Positions 61,421 to 64,000 of a stretch of 64,000 bases of DNA are shown one piece after another. Position 1 is the first letter of the stretch, and the number at the start of each line of letters is the position of its first letter. The stretch is from the NCBI RefSeq assembly GCF_964340395.1, contig NC_135557.1, positions 5,733,216-5,797,215 of the forward strand, written 5' to 3'. A program made the position numbers and the translations under genes. The notes under the pieces are model-generated. The model searched no databases, was not told the origin of the DNA, and saw only the letters and a program-made list of their open reading frames with translations. This stretch comes from Glandiceps talaboti. Lineage: Eukaryota > Hemichordata > Enteropneusta > Spengelidae.

Positions 61421-62300
61421 TACGTAGTCAAGACCAGGAGGGTCTAAGTCAAGACGAACTTAGCTTTTTTGTAGCAGTCCTTGGTCATCGTTGAGGGCAC
61501 CAGTCATGTATCAGACACCTGACACAACACTGAGTTGTCGGCACAGTAGGTATGAGGACCTAAGTTCTCTAACATAGAAAAAGTGACTTTACTAACTGCA
61601 ATAGTAATGCCACTATACCAATGTTATAGTCAATTTATAGATGGGGGGGGGGGGAGTGTAGCATTATGTCTTAGAAAAAAGGGATCAGCCCTTTTTGGTT
61701 TTACAAGGGAGGGGGGGGGGGGTCAGTGACTTTTTGTCAGCCCAATAGAAAAATCCACCCCCCCACGTGCACGTCTCTGGTCTACAGTCCAAACATTTAC
61801 CCTGTACATAATGTTAACATTCTAAAGCTTGTCAAAGTGTGTCAAAACTGATCAGTACAAAACACAGATTAGACACTGTGCAAATATCTAATCACAAGGA
61901 ATGGATTTGTCAGGTTGTTATAGACAGAATGTTTCGTTGAATACACTTGTTACAAACGATAATAGCGCCAACAACGACATTTCGCAAGTCTATGCTATAT
62001 TACTGTGGTAAGTTTTGCGCCAACCCCAACCCCCCCCCCCCTTCCCCAAACACACACACAATATTTGTATATTATGCGTTCGATCAGCTACTCCCTTTCT
62101 TTGTGGATTTGTTCTCTGGTGAAATTAACATTTGGATTTAGTAATAATGCCAACTTTTGACGTCATCATGTTGCTCAATGTGGGCCTTGTTTACAGACTT
62201 GGAATTGAGATAGTTTGGTTTGACTGATAAAATGGATCACAAAAACCACGGTCATTGGCACAGGGATACACGCATGCACCGCACACATACAAAAATATTT
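61421..62300. other. No recognisable gene; several long G/C runs
   Basis: G runs at about 61,642 and 61,709 and a C run at about 62,029. The frame at 61,947-62,141 is unsupported. Confidence 0.5.
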
Positions 62301-62303
62301 TCA

Positions 62304-62350
62304 CATACATACATACATACATACATACATACATACATACATACACACAC
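62304..62350. repeat. (ATAC)n microsatellite
   Basis: About ten CATA units ending in CACACAC. Confidence 0.97.
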
Positions 62351-62383
62351 ACAACAAAGAATTATTTTTTTTTATCATAAAAT

Positions 62384-63534
62384 ATTTTATTGTGATAATT
62401 ATATTTCCATATAAAAATAAAGATATTAATTACATATTTCTTTTTATTTGCTGACAATAGTTATAAATCAGAAGATGTTGCTTTAAATTCACATTTTACA
62501 TAAAACATAACCAAAATAAATCAATTCCTGTTGTACGTAAAAATTAAAAGGGATGAAAATATTGACAGTTTAAATACAGTTTGTAATAAAAGATAACATG
62601 TAAATCACACACTAAAATAGGTCTCAATATATACCTAGTTTTTGACTTGAATAAATATGAAACTGTTTTTACATTCTCTTCTTTTTATCATAAAAGTCTT
62701 AAAAACTTTACAAAAGATTCTACGTAAATCACATTTCAAGTAATTATAATCAATTTTGTTACTTGTCTGTGTAGATTGTTCCCTGCCCTTTTGAAACCTT
62801 GATCAAGGACGCTTTAACTCTATTTACAGCAAAATCGTTATAGCGCCACCAATAGTTCAAAATAGAAACAATTATTCCGTACATCGCAGACGTGAACGTC
62901 CTTACAAAACTCCAAGTTTACAAAGCAGTACATCTATAAAAAATAAATAATCCCTCTCTCCATAAATTAAATGCAGTAATATTAAATGACACATCACAAT
63001 CAGATGGTATTAGTTTGCACTACTTTCTTCAAAGCGGATTCTTTCAACCGCATCACATATTAGCTCAAACTCAAACAGCGCCCTCTAAGTCAAGTGTGGC
63101 GTAGAGTTGTCATTTGATAACATGGCGGCATTGTGTTGACATTGTAATTTGGATATGAATTTTGATTTTAAATTGTTAAAAATATTTAATCACTAAATTT
63201 ACATCAAATTTTTACATGGGATAATTCTACATAAATTACAGAATGTACAGGTAAGATTTTATAATTATTTTACACACACAAATGTCATTTTCTAATGACT
63301 AAATTGTCATCACAGAGTTGTAATTGTACAAAGCAATCAGTTACAAGGGACAATTTCACAAATATTGTCAAAATTTTGACAATAAATTTCTGAATTTTAT
63401 CTCAATTTTGGTTTAATGTTGTCTAAAATACATAGCGACTGCCATGTAGGTGCATGGTTATGGAAAATAAATTGTCAAAATGTGAAAAAAATGTGAAATT
63501 GTGTCAAGATGTGTTGGGTTGATGTTTGTGATGT
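62384..63534 (-). terminator. Long 3' UTR and polyadenylation signals of the NHL gene
   Basis: Very AT-rich, no open frame, running from the stop codon of the NHL-repeat exon to minus-strand AATAAA-type signals at about 62,443 and 62,384-62,389. Its 1.1-kb length is plausible for TRIM-NHL transcripts. No other exon is visible. Confidence 0.45.
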
Positions 63535-64000
63535 TTACAAGGTTAACACTGTGATGTCGTCATAGTTATAGCCATGGTCACTCTGTGTAATAAAAATCTT
63601 GGTTGTCTTTTCGTCACTGATTTCTATGAACCTAGGATTCTCTATGTCAGAGTGTACAACTACAAACTCTCTCTTCTCTGTTACCATAACAACTCTATTA
63701 TTGCCATAATCACAAATATAAATATTATTTCTTTTATCAACACACAGTCCACCTGCATCAAAGCTGTGATCATATGAAGATATAAACTTTAGATTTGAAT
63801 CATAAAAATTTATCCCTTTGTCATGTGACATAACAACCTTCTGGTCACTTGTTACAGCCACTGACCGAGGGTAACTAAACTGACCTTTACTCTGAACTTG
63901 ACCTTTAACCTCTGTAACCTTGTCTCCCATTGTTGTGAACTTAATCAGTCTATCTCCATTGAAGTCAGTAGCTAATACAAAGTTACCCATGACAGTTATA
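63535..64000 (-). CDS. NHL-repeat C-terminus, TRIM2/3/71-like (partial, runs off the right edge)
   Basis: The minus-strand frame is open from the window edge to TAA at 63,535-63,537, about 155 codons. It contains beta-propeller (NHL) repeat signatures: FVLATDFNGDRLIKF, GQFSYPRSVAVTSDQKVVMS, and AGGLCVDKRNNIYICDYGNN followed by RVVMV. The blades follow the usual G-x-F-x-x-P-x-x-V and N-x-I-x-V-x-D-x-x-N-x-R spacing. Such propellers form the C-terminal substrate- or RNA-binding domain of TRIM-NHL E3 ubiquitin ligases. The RING, B-box and coiled-coil parts, if present, lie outside the window. The last blade is less regular (SDEKTTKIFITQSD). The Met at 63,990 is internal, because the frame remains open upstream of it. 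Confidence 0.85.
   Translation of the reverse strand, partial: ITVMGNFVLATDFNGDRLIKFTTMGDKVTEVKGQVQSKGQFSYPRSVAVTSDQKVVMSHDKGINFYDSNLKFISSYDHSFDAGGLCVDKRNNIYICDYGNNRVVMVTEKREFVVVHSDIENPRFIEISDEKTTKIFITQSDHGYNYDDITVLTL

Noticed and set aside
63574-63777. Plus-strand frame opposite the NHL exon
   Set aside because: Antisense shadow.

Overview
This window is animal nuclear DNA, AT-rich and non-prokaryotic. The evidence is GT-AG introns with exact phase agreement, AATAAA signals, tRNA-derived SINEs, dead non-LTR retrotransposons, many inverted-repeat MITEs and very heavy satellite, minisatellite and microsatellite content. A TRIM/NHL-type exon, a glycosyltransferase-fold protein carrying a TRADD-N-like segment, and a mobile element that looks like the bivalve 'pearl' type all point to a marine invertebrate (lophotrochozoan or invertebrate deuterostome). 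I cannot name the species.

Layout. 1-3,025: about 50 copies of a 60-bp satellite, open at the left edge. 3,026-11,520: a minus-strand gene fragment with three in-phase exons (11,019-10,909, 6,612-6,541, 4,532-4,422). The first and third are duplicates of one charged 111-nt exon, and the introns are filled by minisatellites with periods of about 47, 26 and 54 bp. 12,376-13,440: pearl/Helitron-like element. 14.5-19.2 kb: SINE, a 1.35-kb PIF/Harbinger-like element with TTA duplications, an orphan ORF and a LINE 3' end. 19,244-22,954: the best gene in the window, a five-coding-exon minus-strand gene for a 747-aa protein (GT4-like fold, basic linker, TRADD-N-like segment, coiled coil). 23-31 kb: SINEs, foldback elements, long (ATAC), (GACA) and (CT) microsatellites and several weak first-exon candidates. 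31.5-51.1 kb: an 8.6-kb tandem duplication (unit A 32,672-41,252; unit B 41,253-50,105) plus a degraded partial third copy C (50,200-51,065). A 5' exon and promoter-like block occurs in all three; its reading frame is intact in B and C and broken in A. It splices in phase to a 198-nt exon at 32,618-32,421 and a 21-nt microexon at 32,095-32,075. 52.5-53.6 kb: 5'-truncated LINE. 54-62 kb: sparse, with MITEs and minisatellites. 62.4-64 kb: 3' UTR and last exon of an NHL-repeat (TRIM2/3/71-like) gene, open at the right edge.

How the parts relate: no operon-like organisation exists or is expected. The most informative locus is the 747-aa gene. Its GT-B-like module has lost both glutamates of the EX7E signature, and it is fused to a segment whose spacing resembles TRADD N-terminal domains and then to a coiled coil. 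This suggests a scaffold or sensor in an innate-immunity or death-signalling context. That function is inference, not something the sequence proves. The second theme is birth of new gene structure by local duplication: a duplicated symmetric exon on the left, a triplicated first exon on the right, and minisatellites that expanded differently in the copies.
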